A stretch of DNA of 64,000 bases, taken from the NCBI GenBank assembly GCA_963753545.1, contig CAVWCQ010000008.1, positions 930,001 to 994,000 on the forward strand, read 5' to 3'. This document shows, one piece after another, positions 54,718 to 63,888 of this stretch. The stretch comes from CAVWCQ01 sp963753545. GTDB lineage: Bacteria > Chloroflexota > Anaerolineae > Aggregatilineales > Aggregatilineaceae. Below the pieces are notes generated by a model. It made no database searches. It saw nothing but the letters and a program-made list of their open reading frames with translations, and was not told where the DNA came from. The translations under genes and the position numbers were made by a program. Positions within the stretch are counted from its first letter, which is position 1, and each line of letters starts with the position of its first letter.

Positions 54718-54965
54718 CTCCTTTCTCTCTCTTTTGCTTTTCTCTGCGTTCTCCGCGCTCTCCGCGGTGAACCTGTTTTTTCTATTTTCGCAGGAGATGC
54801 GCCAGTCCTGTAAGAGGTTCTACTCACTTTCTGGCCCAAAAATCGGGTTAGAAAGAGCGTTAGGAAATCGTTTGTGATGAAACCGAAAAAAGGGGGGTGT
54901 CAGAATCGCCACGAGAAAAACAGGCCGATTAGTGATCAACTAATTTTTCCCGATGGTTAGAGTAC
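54718..54965. repeat. Purine-rich repeat and partial third copy of the 310-bp element
   Basis: 54718-54800 carries a copy of the CCGCGCTCTCCGCGGTGAA element. 54895-54965 has CGCCACGAGAA and AGTGATCAACTAATTTTT, the end of the element seen at 10440 and 24398. The remainder of the 614-base gap 54488-55101 holds no gene. Confidence 0.65.
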
Positions 54966-55101
54966 GGGGAAAACAGGCAGCGCTAATACCGAGTAACATT
55001 CAACACAATTCACTTAAGATGAATATGAAAGGGCGTTCGGCGCGCACTAACCATCCTGTATTACGAAAGGTACCCACACCCGTGACTGCCGCCCCTGACG
55101 T

Positions 55102-55587
55102 TTACAGGAGCGGCTCAGACAGCTTGAGGGTGCGGGCGATCTGCTCCATGTGGTTCACATCGTGCCATTCGATGTGGACGAGCAGGTCGAGCAGAGTCAG
55201 TGGGCCGTAGCTCGAATGCACGCCGCGCCGCTGCCATTGCTCCTCGGTTATCCCATCCAGCAAAGCTAACAGGGCCTTGCGCGAGTCCAGATAGGCCGCA
55301 AATTCAGCCGCCAAGTTTTGACACGGGTAATTCCGGCGTTTGGCCCCTTCTTGCGGATCGAAATTGGGCAGGAGCGGGTTATCTTCGCTGAGGATCGATT
55401 GGGCGCGGGTGAGCGAGACATCGGCAAAGTCACGGATATGGCACATTGTCTCTACAGTGGTCCAGCCGTCCGGGCCATCCGTCAACGTTTGGGCCTGCTC
55501 CTGGGTGACGCCCTTCAGCAGCGCATTCAGCAGGACGGGCGTTTTGTGCATGGAGAGCAGATACCGTTGCGGTGTAAGGATGCTCAT
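55102..55587 (-). CDS. DinB/DUF664 superfamily protein
   Basis: A 161-residue four-helix protein. The three metal-binding His residues of the family are placed as expected: MCHIRDFADVSL near residue 49, and LVHIEWHDVNHMEQI near 136-142. Members are metal-dependent thiol transferases or of unknown role. It lies five bases after the next upstream gene's stop, so the two form a likely operon. Confidence 0.85.
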   Translation of the reverse strand: MSILTPQRYLLSMHKTPVLLNALLKGVTQEQAQTLTDGPDGWTTVETMCHIRDFADVSLTRAQSILSEDNPLLPNFDPQEGAKRRNYPCQNLAAEFAAYLDSRKALLALLDGITEEQWQRRGVHSSYGPLTLLDLLVHIEWHDVNHMEQIARTLKLSEPLL

Positions 55588-55591
55588 TGGA

Positions 55592-55981
55592 TTATTCCTG
55601 TCTCATCTGCGAATAGATGCTGGCGAACGCGTCCTCAAGACTCTCGAAGATGGGAATCTTCATGGTTCCGTACTGGTCCTGCTCGGCGCTGTCGACAAAA
55701 AAGTGTGACCAGCCATGCGTGCCAACGATCATGCCTCGGATGCGCGGATCGGTGGGCGAGCCGGGCTGACCTTTGGCGCTGTCCGCCAAAACCTGGACGA
55801 GTTCCGGGAAGCTGATTTCAGTCTGCCGGATATCGGTGATGCGGTAGACCGTGCCGCCGATCTGATCGACCAGTCTGGCGCTCTGAGCAAACATGTCGTG
55901 TACCATTTGGGTTGTAATGTCCCCGGACAGCGTGGCGATGATGATCGGCTGACCCGGTATTTGCTCAACTTTGACTGCCAT
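55592..55981 (-). CDS. Unknown family A, member 3
   Basis: About 129 residues: MAVKVEQIPGQPIIIATLSG, GTVYRITDIRQTEISFPELV, DPRIRGMIVGTHGWSHFFVD and FESLEDAFASIYSQMRQE. It is a third member of the group at 42161 and 42642, but lies 13 kb away beside a DinB-like gene. The start ATG at 55981 follows GGGAG. SpoIIAA/STAS-like folds have comparable strand-helix order; the function is unknown. Confidence 0.6.
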   Translation of the reverse strand: MAVKVEQIPGQPIIIATLSGDITTQMVHDMFAQSARLVDQIGGTVYRITDIRQTEISFPELVQVLADSAKGQPGSPTDPRIRGMIVGTHGWSHFFVDSAEQDQYGTMKIPIFESLEDAFASIYSQMRQE

Positions 55982-56022
55982 AATATCTCCCTGTAAGCCC
56001 AAAAAGAAACCGCAGTATCGCT

Positions 56023-57065
56023 CTATTTTAGACATGTATCATTTGAAGGCAAGCCCTGGTGAATATCGATCACATCACGCAGCATGCCCGCCGAGGCCCC
56101 CATCGGACCCTGCCCTCCGACTGTCACCATGATCCGCCCGTAAAGGTCCGTGTAGTAGACAATGCCCATTTCGTCGCGGCCCAGGCGGTAGAAGGGATGA
56201 TCGGGGGCAAGGGGAGTCGGCTTGACGCTGGCCCTGATACTGCCCATCCGCCCCGCGCTCGATGATCCCCAGCAGCGCGTAGCGTTCGCCGTGTGTGTCC
56301 AGCGGGAAGATGCCCTGCACGGGCAGATCGTCCAGTTTGAGGGGCAGATTGAGTACGGCATTGGCGATGATGATCAGCTTGTTGGCCGTGTCCCAGCCAT
56401 CGACATCCAGGCTGGGATCGGGTTCCGCGATGCCGATCCGCTGCGCCTCTTCCAGCGCGCCTTCGAAGGATTCCCCGGTTGCCATCAGGGTGAGTATCAA
56501 CTGCGTCGTGCCGTTGAGGACGGCTTCTACGCGGCGAATATCCGCTGCTGCCAGATCGCGCCGTCCCACGTTGACCGTCGGCAAGGCCCCGCCCACCGCG
56601 CCGCTGAAGCGCAGTTGCGCGGAAGGACTGGTCAGCGCGGCGAGTTCGGCATACCCATGCACCAGCGTGCTTTTGCTGGCAAGGACGGCATGCATGCCTT
56701 TGCGCAGCGCGGCGCGGGCGAGATCGAGGCCCGGCTGCCCGGTGCGCAGATCGTTGGGGGTGGCGTCGAGCAGAAAATCCGCGGCGCAGTCCTGGACTAG
56801 CTTTTAACGCGCTTACCCCGCGCTGACCCAGCAACCCTACGCCGCGCTTCTGCTCCTTCTGGTGGATGATCGTGGATAGATCGAGGCCAGCGGGATCGGT
56901 GAGAATACCGGAGCTGTCCGCCGCGCCGACGATGATCAGTTGCAGACCATATTGATCGCGCAGCACGGCTTCTTTGTCGCGCAGGATGCGACACAGGTTC
57001 AGGCCGACATTACCCAATCCGGTCAGGATAGCGGTGTAGGTTTTCAAGGCCCGATCATCTTTCAC
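56023..57065 (-). CDS. hom: Homoserine dehydrogenase (two frame breaks)
   Basis: About 346 residues in three frames. The N-terminal Rossmann domain has YTAILTGLGNVGLNLCRIL; the middle has HAVLASKSTLVHGYAELAAL, the catalytic region FSGAVGGALPTVNVGRRDLA, VEAVLNGTTQLILTLMA and AEPDPSLDVDGWDTANKLII; the end is DHPFYRLGRDEMGIVYYTD. Frame breaks at 56802-56805 (an A run one too long) and 56232-56234 (a G run one too long) are repaired by one-base deletions. It makes homoserine for threonine and methionine. No ACT domain is present. The GTG start overlaps the stop of the nucleotidyltransferase gene. Confidence 0.9.
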
Positions 57066-57379
57066 AAGGATACCGCCTCTTGCACGACACGATCACGAAT
57101 AGCCCAATGTAAGTCTTGCACGGTCACGACATCAACCTCGCGGCCCAACAGAGCCTTGAGTTCGATGTCCAGCCCTGCACCGCCCCAGGCGGAGATGCGT
57201 GCCATATCCCATTCTACCAGGAGATCGATATCACTATCTGGCCCCGCCTCGCCCCGCGCAACAGACCCAAAGACACGAAGATTTCTGGCCCCGTGCTTCT
57301 GAGCCAGCCGGAGGATATCGTCGCGCTTGTCGCCAATTAAATCATCAATTCCTAGCCCGTGAGTTTGTGCCTGACTCAT
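57062..57379 (-). CDS. MNT-type nucleotidyltransferase (MntA-like)
   Basis: 105 residues: NLRVFGSVARGEAGPDSDID and LLVEW, the G-S-x-A-R-G and D-x-D motif of minimal nucleotidyltransferases, then GAGLDIELKALLGREVDVVT. In HEPN-MNT toxin-antitoxin pairs MNT inactivates HEPN by AMPylation; no HEPN gene is adjacent here, so it is an orphan. Its TGA overlaps the GTG of hom. Confidence 0.88.
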   Translation of the reverse strand: MSQAQTHGLGIDDLIGDKRDDILRLAQKHGARNLRVFGSVARGEAGPDSDIDLLVEWDMARISAWGGAGLDIELKALLGREVDVVTVQDLHWAIRDRVVQEAVSL

Positions 57380-57401
57380 GGCTGTTTCTCCTGCTAACTC
57401 A

Positions 57402-58786
57402 TCAGTCCTTTTCACGATCCTCTTTGGAGCGGAAGCTCAGGCGGATCGGCGTTCCGGTGAAAGGATATACCTCGCGGATCTGGTTTTCCAGGTAGCGCTC
57501 ATAGGTGAAATGCACCAGTTTGGCATCATTCACATGAAACAGGAAGGTCGGCGGATCGACGCGCACCTGCTGGGCGAGATAAACCTTCAGGGGGCGGGGC
57601 GATTTCGTCTGCGGCGCGTGTTTCATCAAAGCATCGCGCACGATGCGGTTGAGTTCGCTGGTGGGGATGCGCACCATGCGCTCCTCCTGAACCTGCACGG
57701 CAGTTTCGAGCACCGTGTGAATCCGCTGCCCGGTCAGGGCGCTGATGAATACCACCGGGATATAAGGCAAAAACGACAGGTCGCGCCGGACGGTTGCCGT
57801 AAATTCGTTGAGTGTATTCTGGTCTTTTTCGATGGCATCCCACTTATTGACGACGATGACCGCGCTTTTCATTTCCTCGGTGATCAGCCCGGCGATATGC
57901 GCGTCCTGCTGGGTGACGCCATCCACCGCGTCGATCAGCAGCAGGATCACATCGGCCCGCTGCACGGCTTTGATGGCGCGGATAACACTGTACTTTTCGA
58001 TGCCCGTTTCGACACGCCCACGCCGCCGGATGCCCGCCGTATCAATGAGCGTGAGCGGCATGCCCTCCCAGGTGAGTTTGGTGTCTACGGCGTCACGAGT
58101 GGTCCCGGCAACCGGGCTGACGATGGCCCGGTCCTGTCCGAGCAGTTTATTGAGCAAGGAGCTTTTGCCGACATTGGGCCGCCCGATGATGGCGATCTTG
58201 ATCGAGGTATCTCGTCTTCTTCGGATTCTGCTTCGGGCGCATTGGGCAGCGCCTGGACAACAGCATCGAGCAGATCGCCCGATCCCGTTCCATGTACGGC
58301 GGTCAAGGGGATCACTTCGCCCAGGGCCAATCCGTAAAATTCAAAGGCGTGATCGTGCCGTTCGATATTGTCGGCTTTGTTGGCAGCGACCAGGATAGGT
58401 TTGCTGGTGCGGCGCAGGATATCCGCGATCTCTTCGTCGGCGGCAGTAACACCCTGGACGGTGTCAACGACCAGCACAATCACATCGGCTTCCTCGATGG
58501 CGAGCATCGCCTGGGCGCGGATCTCCGACACAAACTGGCTGCTGCCTTCTTCCAGCGGGCTGCTGACGCTGCTGGCGTCTGCTTTGGGCTGGTAGACTTC
58601 CAGGCCGCCCGTATCGACAATGGAAAATATTTTGCCGTTCCATTCCACGTCGCCTGTGATCCGATCCCGCGTGGTGCCGGGCACCTCGGATACAACTGCC
58701 TTACGCTGCCCGACCAGACGGTTAAATAACGCTGATTTGCCAACATTGGGCCGCCCAACAAGGGCAACCAGTGGTTTTTTTGCCAT
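57402..58786 (-). CDS. der: Ribosome-assembly GTPase Der/EngA (frame break)
   Basis: About 461 residues with two tandem G domains: LVALVGRPNVGKSALFNRLV with VPGTTRDRITG and IVDTGGLEV, and IAIIGRPNVGKSSLLNKLLG with VAGTTRDAVDT, LIDTAGIRRRG and VNKWDAIEKD; the C-terminal KH-like domain has LKVYLAQQVRVDPPTFLFHV. The frame breaks at about 58210, in the linker, by one missing base. It acts in 50S subunit maturation and is essential in most bacteria, so the break is probably an error. The start ATG at 58786 gives the normal MAKKPLVAL. Confidence 0.96.
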
Positions 58787-58972
58787 GCACACAGCTTTCT
58801 GAATGAGTTGATGGTCCGATTGTAACAAATCGCCCGCGGTGTGAGAAGGTGCAGAAGTCGTCCGGCAGCAGTATGGGTCGCATCAGGTCGAGGTATGGAA
58901 CCTGTTTTATGCTGATAGTGTCTAATTATATGACAGGTTGTGGTGAGGTATTCGAGAAGGGGGATTACTCCA

Positions 58973-59617
58973 ATGCGACGAATTTTCGTGCTTCTCCTGT
59001 TGGTCGTGGGTGTTGTTGTTCCGGCGGTCATTCCGGCGGTGGCACAGGCTGAGCCTGATCGTCTTACGCCGTGCAGTGACCAGCAACCGCCATCGAGCGG
59101 CTGCACTCCACTCTTTTTGAGCGGACAAACACTGCGGGTGAAGGAACTGGTGCCGTTTGTCTGGCTGCGCGCTCTTCCGCAAAGCCCGATCATCCTGACA
59201 ACCGTTTATCCCGGCGGCAGCGCTTCGCTGCAAGTGTACACGGATCCCAATTACCAGGTCGCGCAGTTCGATGGCTACCAGTGGTGGTGGCTGGTGGGGA
59301 CTTATCCCGACAGGCGGGTACTGGGCTGGGTCGAGCAGTCGTCCCTGCGCGATGCTGCGATCCCCGCGCCACCAACGGATATCACCCAGGTCGCCAATTG
59401 GGTGACGCCGATGAATGGACAGGTTGTACCGGGCGTCCCATTCCTGTGGGTGCGGGCGACACCCTCGTCGGTGGGGCTGGTCGTCGCGACGGTTCCGGCG
59501 AATGGCCCGCTGCTGATCCTGGGTGCGCCGCAGTTTGACGGGGTGCAGTGGTGGTGGTTCGTGCAGTACCTCTACTGGGCGGGGTATGTTGAGCAGACGC
59601 GAATCATGCCCCGATAA
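58973..59617 (+). CDS. Secreted SH3-like domain protein
   Basis: About 214 residues. A signal peptide (RRIFVLLLLVVGVVVPAVIP) is followed by two bacterial SH3-like repeats, each with VPFVWLRALPQSPII or VPFLWVRATPSSVGL and a WWWLVGTYPD/WWWFVQYLY strand. Such domains bind peptidoglycan or envelope proteins. The ATG follows a GGGGG tract by nine bases. A beta-propeller gene lies downstream in the same direction. Confidence 0.8.
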   Translation: MRRIFVLLLLVVGVVVPAVIPAVAQAEPDRLTPCSDQQPPSSGCTPLFLSGQTLRVKELVPFVWLRALPQSPIILTTVYPGGSASLQVYTDPNYQVAQFDGYQWWWLVGTYPDRRVLGWVEQSSLRDAAIPAPPTDITQVANWVTPMNGQVVPGVPFLWVRATPSSVGLVVATVPANGPLLILGAPQFDGVQWWWFVQYLYWAGYVEQTRIMPR

Positions 59618-59683
59618 AGAGTTGCCGTTGGCAGGCTAGAGAAGGCAAAATCTGGCACAGAGATAATCGGAGCATGTGCCAAA

Positions 59684-60856
59684 TTGCGACGCCTAACCCG
59701 AATGAGCCTGCTGCTGTTAGGAGCCAGTGCTGCCTTGATCGCACTGGCTTTGCTGCTTTCTCGCCTGCGCGAACCCAAACCTATGTCACGCTGGCTGCTC
59801 TATACGACGCGGGCGTATGGTGGCTACACGGTAATCAACCGCGTGGGTCCCGTCCCTTCTGCGCCGCAGCGCCTCAACGCCAATTTTGTCGATGTGTGGT
59901 TCCTGCGCTGGTCACCCGATGGACAATGGATCGCCTTTTTTGCCTCGGGTGAGGTGAAAGCGGGGCGGGTGATTCCCGACTATAACCAATATACGCTCTA
60001 CCGCATGCGCCCGGATGGGCGAGACGTACAGCCTCTGCTGCACGATTGGGTTGGGACTCCGATTAATCTGGTCTGGTCACCCGATGGGAAGACTCTGACC
60101 TGGGACGCTTTCATCGGGCAGGCGGTAGGGTTTGAGAGGTTTGCACGATCTGCGAATACCTATCAATCGACCACCTTCCAGATCGATGTGGACAGCGGTA
60201 CGGTAAAACAGCAAGCGACGGATGGCGAACCCTGGAAGCCTGCGGCGGATATCGACTGGACCCGGGGCAATATGTGGCCTTCTCGCGGTTTGCTGCCGAA
60301 GGATGTGCGGCCCGGATCGTCTGCTCCTCCCCTTGCCCAATCGGAAACATGGCTTGTCTATCCGATCTTCGATGTCAATCCGCCCGGACTCTACCGTGTC
60401 CCGACTGCCCAGGACGGCCCGCCCGAACTACTCTTTGCCCTGCGAGGCCAGTTGATCAGTGTGAGTTCATCCCCTGACGGGCGCTATATCGCGGTGTCTA
60501 CCCTGGAACCGGGCGGCGGGAAGATGTACCGGATTGACATCACCCGTGGGCAAGTCACCCAGCTTATTCATGATGCCAACGCCTATCATGTGATGAGCCT
60601 TTCCTGGTCACCGGATAGTCGCTGGATTGCGGTCGAGGCGCACAGCAAGTATTCGGGCGGGGTGTATCTGCTGCCAGCGGACAGCACAGCTTTGCTTACG
60701 GTGGATCAATTAACCCGGCTTGTCGATGGTACCCAACAGAATGATAATCTTTCCTGGTCCCCTCCGTCGAACCTTCCCCCGCACTGGGGATGGCTGCTGG
60801 GAACCGGCGTGGTCAGTATAACTTGCGCGCTGCTTGTGTGGCGTGCCAAACCGTGA
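59684..60856 (+). CDS. Membrane-anchored TolB/WD40-like beta-propeller protein
   Basis: 390 residues. An N-terminal helix (SLLLLGASAALIALALLLSR) and a C-terminal helix (WGWLLGTGVVSITCALLVWR) flank a propeller with blades carrying LRWSPDGQWIAFF, LVWSPDGKTLTWD, VSSSPDGRYIAVS and LSWSPDSRWIAVE, the PD40 repeat. It may sense or scaffold at the membrane surface. The start is TTG at 59684 or ATG at 59702. The cNMP-binding gene follows by six bases. Confidence 0.85.
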   Translation: MRRLTRMSLLLLGASAALIALALLLSRLREPKPMSRWLLYTTRAYGGYTVINRVGPVPSAPQRLNANFVDVWFLRWSPDGQWIAFFASGEVKAGRVIPDYNQYTLYRMRPDGRDVQPLLHDWVGTPINLVWSPDGKTLTWDAFIGQAVGFERFARSANTYQSTTFQIDVDSGTVKQQATDGEPWKPAADIDWTRGNMWPSRGLLPKDVRPGSSAPPLAQSETWLVYPIFDVNPPGLYRVPTAQDGPPELLFALRGQLISVSSSPDGRYIAVSTLEPGGGKMYRIDITRGQVTQLIHDANAYHVMSLSWSPDSRWIAVEAHSKYSGGVYLLPADSTALLTVDQLTRLVDGTQQNDNLSWSPPSNLPPHWGWLLGTGVVSITCALLVWRAKP

Positions 60857-60862
60857 GGGTCT

Positions 60863-61711
60863 ATGCCCATTAAAAACCCGAAATTACTTCGCAATATAGC
60901 CCTGTTTCAACTGCTTGACGATGACGAACGTACGGTGCTGGCCGCTGAAATGGACCAGGAAGATTATTTGCAGGGGCAGATCATCTTCGACCAGGGAGAC
61001 GAAGGCGGCACGATGTATGTCGTGCAGTCAGGTCGCGTCGAACTGTTCCTGACGACCCAGGACGATGAGCGGATCGAATTGGAGGTGATCAATCCGGGCG
61101 GTTTGTTTGGGGAACTGTCACTGCTCGATAACCAGTCGCGCAGTGCGAGCGCCAGAGCACTGGAGAACACGGAACTGCTCGTCGTGGACCGGAACGACCT
61201 CCGGCTGCTGATCAAGGATCGCCCTGATGCGGCGATTGATATTCTGTCGATCCTGGGGCAGCGGCTCCGTGACGCGAACATGCTTTTGCGGAATAGTGTT
61301 GCTCGGAACGTCAATGAAGAAATTCCGCAGCCGACCAACTTTGGGCAGCGTCTATCCGACTTTTTAACGATTGTGGCCGGCGACATTCGTTTTGTCTACT
61401 TTAGCGCCGCGTGGTTTTTCGTCTGGATCATCTTAAATGTAGACATTATCCCCGGTTTGAAGTCGTTTGATCCGTTCCCCTTTGGCCTGCTGACGATGGT
61501 CGTGTCGTTGGAGGCCATCTTTCTGTCGCTGTTTGTGCTGATCAGCCAGAACCGGCAGGCCGCGCGCGAAAAAATCCGCAACGATATTGAATATGAAGTA
61601 AACCTTAAGGCGGAGTTGGAGATTCGCGATTTGAGCAAACAGATCGAAAGCATGCAGCAAACGCTGTTGAAGCACATTGCCAGCATCGATGAGGTCGCGA
61701 AAAAGAAATAG
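60863..61711 (+). CDS. Cyclic-nucleotide-binding DUF1003 membrane protein
   Basis: A 282-residue protein. Residues 15-130 are a cNMP-binding domain: GQIIFDQGDEGGTMYVVQSG, GGLFGELSLLDNQSRSASAR with the phosphate-binding cassette, and VVDRNDLRLLIKDRP. A DUF1003 region follows with two membrane helices (FVYFSAAWFFVWIILNVDII and FGLLTMVVSLEAIFLSLFVL) and a C-terminal coiled coil. It may respond to cAMP made by the cyclase at 31582; that link is an inference. GAGGGT precedes the ATG. Confidence 0.9.
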   Translation: MPIKNPKLLRNIALFQLLDDDERTVLAAEMDQEDYLQGQIIFDQGDEGGTMYVVQSGRVELFLTTQDDERIELEVINPGGLFGELSLLDNQSRSASARALENTELLVVDRNDLRLLIKDRPDAAIDILSILGQRLRDANMLLRNSVARNVNEEIPQPTNFGQRLSDFLTIVAGDIRFVYFSAAWFFVWIILNVDIIPGLKSFDPFPFGLLTMVVSLEAIFLSLFVLISQNRQAAREKIRNDIEYEVNLKAELEIRDLSKQIESMQQTLLKHIASIDEVAKKK

Positions 61712-61921
61712 GAAAAGGGAAGGTGGCGGGGGAGCCTTCCCTTATGTACCACAGAGTCGCGCGAAAAGGTGGGTCAGGTGGGAAAAGGGAGCATACGGGT
61801 TGCGCGCTCTGCGATTACCAGTGTGAATTGTCTTACTATCCTTAACTATAGCAGACAGAAATTAAGGCCGCATTAAAAACTCTTGAGGTTTTTGTAGCAA
61901 AGTATTTATTGAAGAGAACGG

Positions 61922-61956
61922 TAAATAAAAACACTCACGCCGGGTGGGTGAGTGTC
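61922..61956 (-). terminator. Intrinsic terminator of the GlsB-like gene
   Basis: On the minus strand ACACTCAC and GTGAGTGT pair around eight bases, followed by TTTTTATTTA, about 20 bases after the stop of the next gene. Confidence 0.92.
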
Positions 61957-61974
61957 TGCACGAGGAAAAGTGGG

Positions 61975-62256
61975 TTAGCGCCGTCTGTACCCGATGACGA
62001 GTTCCGCGAACGAAATGAGAATCGCCGCGCCGATGAATGCGGTTAGCAGATCGGCCAGACTGAACGAAATCGGTTCGTTTAACCAGCCCAGATTGACGTC
62101 GAACATGTTGAGGATAAACGCGCCAACGAATGCGCCAAGCAGCCCGGCAATAATCATCTCGCCCAACGTCAGGGCGCGGCGGGTGAAGGCACTGGCGGCG
62201 GCTCCGGCCAGTGCGCCAATGATCAGCCAGACAATTACTTCTTGAAGGGATGGCAT
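61975..62256 (-). CDS. GlsB/YeaQ/YmgE family membrane protein
   Basis: A 93-residue protein with three membrane helices: EVIVWLIIGALAGAAASAFT, MIIAGLLGAFVGAFILNMF and LADLLTAFIGAAILISFAEL, ending in basic YRRR. The GL-G-FVGA pattern is typical of the transglycosylase-associated small membrane protein family, whose role is unknown. The ATG at 62256 has GAGGAGG upstream, which decides it against an upstream start. Confidence 0.88.
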   Translation of the reverse strand: MPSLQEVIVWLIIGALAGAAASAFTRRALTLGEMIIAGLLGAFVGAFILNMFDVNLGWLNEPISFSLADLLTAFIGAAILISFAELVIGYRRR

Positions 62257-62299
62257 CAGACCTCCTCGTGTGAAAACAGCGAAAAGCGAAAAAAGAAAA

Positions 62300-62348
62300 G
62301 CAAATTTCACCGCAGAGAGCGCGGAGAGCGCAGAGAAAAGACAAGAAT
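62300..62348 (+). repeat. Short purine-rich dispersed repeat
   Basis: AAATTTCACCGCAGAGAGCG followed by CGGAGAGCGCAGAGAAAAG, between the small membrane protein gene and the CdaR-like gene. Confidence 0.7.
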
Positions 62349-62478
62349 AAAAGTGATCTTCAAAAGTAATGTGATTTTACACAAGGGCGGGTTTGTTAAC
62401 CCGCCCTCTGATTCTATTTTGGCAGAGTGCGGCGCGAATCAGTCGCCTGCCGAGAGAATAGCATGGTTGATGCCCGGG

Positions 62479-63783
62479 TTACCAGTGGAAGCGCAGCATA
62501 CTGGTTTCCTCTGGGGTCGAAGGCGTGGGTTCTGGCGTGCTGCTGGCGGGAACAATCGCCACACTGAGTTGTTCAGGCCGGACACTGATCGTCATATCGC
62601 TGCTCAGAACCTGATCGACCAGCATGCCCTGCGGTGTCACCTGGAAATCCCCTTCGCCCAGCCCGCTCAGATCCACGACCACGCGCAGATCTTCGCGGCG
62701 GGGCAGGAGCGGTTCCGGCCCAACGACCAGGACCGTGACCGCATTAGGCAGCACAGTAGCCGTGTACAGCGTCGGATCGATGCCCGTGATCTCAACTGGG
62801 ACTTCCTGGAACTGGCGGCTGCTGGGAACCGCTGAAATGGTGACGGTGACACGGATATTCGCGTTTTCTGGCACGGGCGAGACACCATTGGGCAGGGCCA
62901 GCGGAACCTCGGCGGTAAACGTTCCGGTTTGCGCGGTCAGGTCGATGGGCACGGTGCGTACCACGCCGCCCATGTCGCTGATTGCTTCCTGACTCCCCGA
63001 TACGCCGACGGTTTCTGGCTCAGCGACGTAGCCCTCAAAGATATAACCTTCGGGAGGATCGTTGATCACTTCGGGCAAAACACGCATCTGGAACACATCG
63101 GAGCGGGCCTGGATATCGACCGAGCAGAGCACGGTGGCAGGGTCCAGTTCGACATCGGTTATGCGCGTGCTGTTTTCCTGGACGGGAGTCAGGCTGTAAG
63201 TGCCGTTTACAACCGGGTTGCGCTGTTCGCTCAGATCCATGCGCACCTCGGCGGCGGCGACGCTGTTCACTTTTTGCTCACTGCCGTGGACCGTGACTTC
63301 CGTCTGATCGCAGGTGGGTTCGCTGCTGTAACTGTAACCCAGCGGCGGCTCCGTGTGGGTGATGCGAATCGGGACACGCTTTTCAGCTTCGCGATCCACG
63401 GTGATGGTCACGGTGCTGGGCCGGATCGAGACAACCTTGCCGTGGCGGGGCGATACCACATTGGCGCTCAGTTCGAGGCGGTATTCCCCGACCCGCTTGA
63501 TATCGCTCAGGTCGGCTTTGACCTCGATATCGTCAGGAACCAGCAGATTCCATTCGCTTTTTTGGGCACGAATGCGCACGATATCCACCCGGATTTTCGA
63601 TTGGGAGGTGATCACATACCCGTCGGGCAGGTTGAGTTCGATGGGAATATTGCTGATCTCGCGCTCCTCCAGGGGGTTGTTCGACATATTAGCGGCCAGC
63701 CAGACAACCATCGCCAGGAAGATCGAGGCCGCCATCCACCCCAGATTGCGCAGTGTAAATTGGATGAGTGAACTTTCACGCAT
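62479..63783 (-). CDS. cdaR: YbbR/CdaR-like protein
   Basis: A 434-residue protein with one N-terminal membrane helix (LGWMAASIFLAMVVWLAANM) and four YbbR repeats outside, each with an R-x-G-x-V-x-P-type strand (for example VPIRITHTEPPLGYSYSSEP and MRVLPEVINDPPEGYIFEGY). CdaR binds and tunes the c-di-AMP synthase CdaA in Firmicutes, and the two genes usually adjoin. The C-terminal tail is Pro/Thr-rich. The upstream neighbour is only partly in the window. Confidence 0.85.
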   Translation of the reverse strand: MRESSLIQFTLRNLGWMAASIFLAMVVWLAANMSNNPLEEREISNIPIELNLPDGYVITSQSKIRVDIVRIRAQKSEWNLLVPDDIEVKADLSDIKRVGEYRLELSANVVSPRHGKVVSIRPSTVTITVDREAEKRVPIRITHTEPPLGYSYSSEPTCDQTEVTVHGSEQKVNSVAAAEVRMDLSEQRNPVVNGTYSLTPVQENSTRITDVELDPATVLCSVDIQARSDVFQMRVLPEVINDPPEGYIFEGYVAEPETVGVSGSQEAISDMGGVVRTVPIDLTAQTGTFTAEVPLALPNGVSPVPENANIRVTVTISAVPSSRQFQEVPVEITGIDPTLYTATVLPNAVTVLVVGPEPLLPRREDLRVVVDLSGLGEGDFQVTPQGMLVDQVLSSDMTISVRPEQLSVAIVPASSTPEPTPSTPEETSMLRFHW

Positions 63784-63888
63784 GATTTTTATTTGATGTT
63801 AGCAGGGGATATCCCCTTCATACCCCAAAACCATCCTGGTGTCCTCATCATCTTGCATGTACCCCACTGAACGGAGGGTGTGAGCGGC

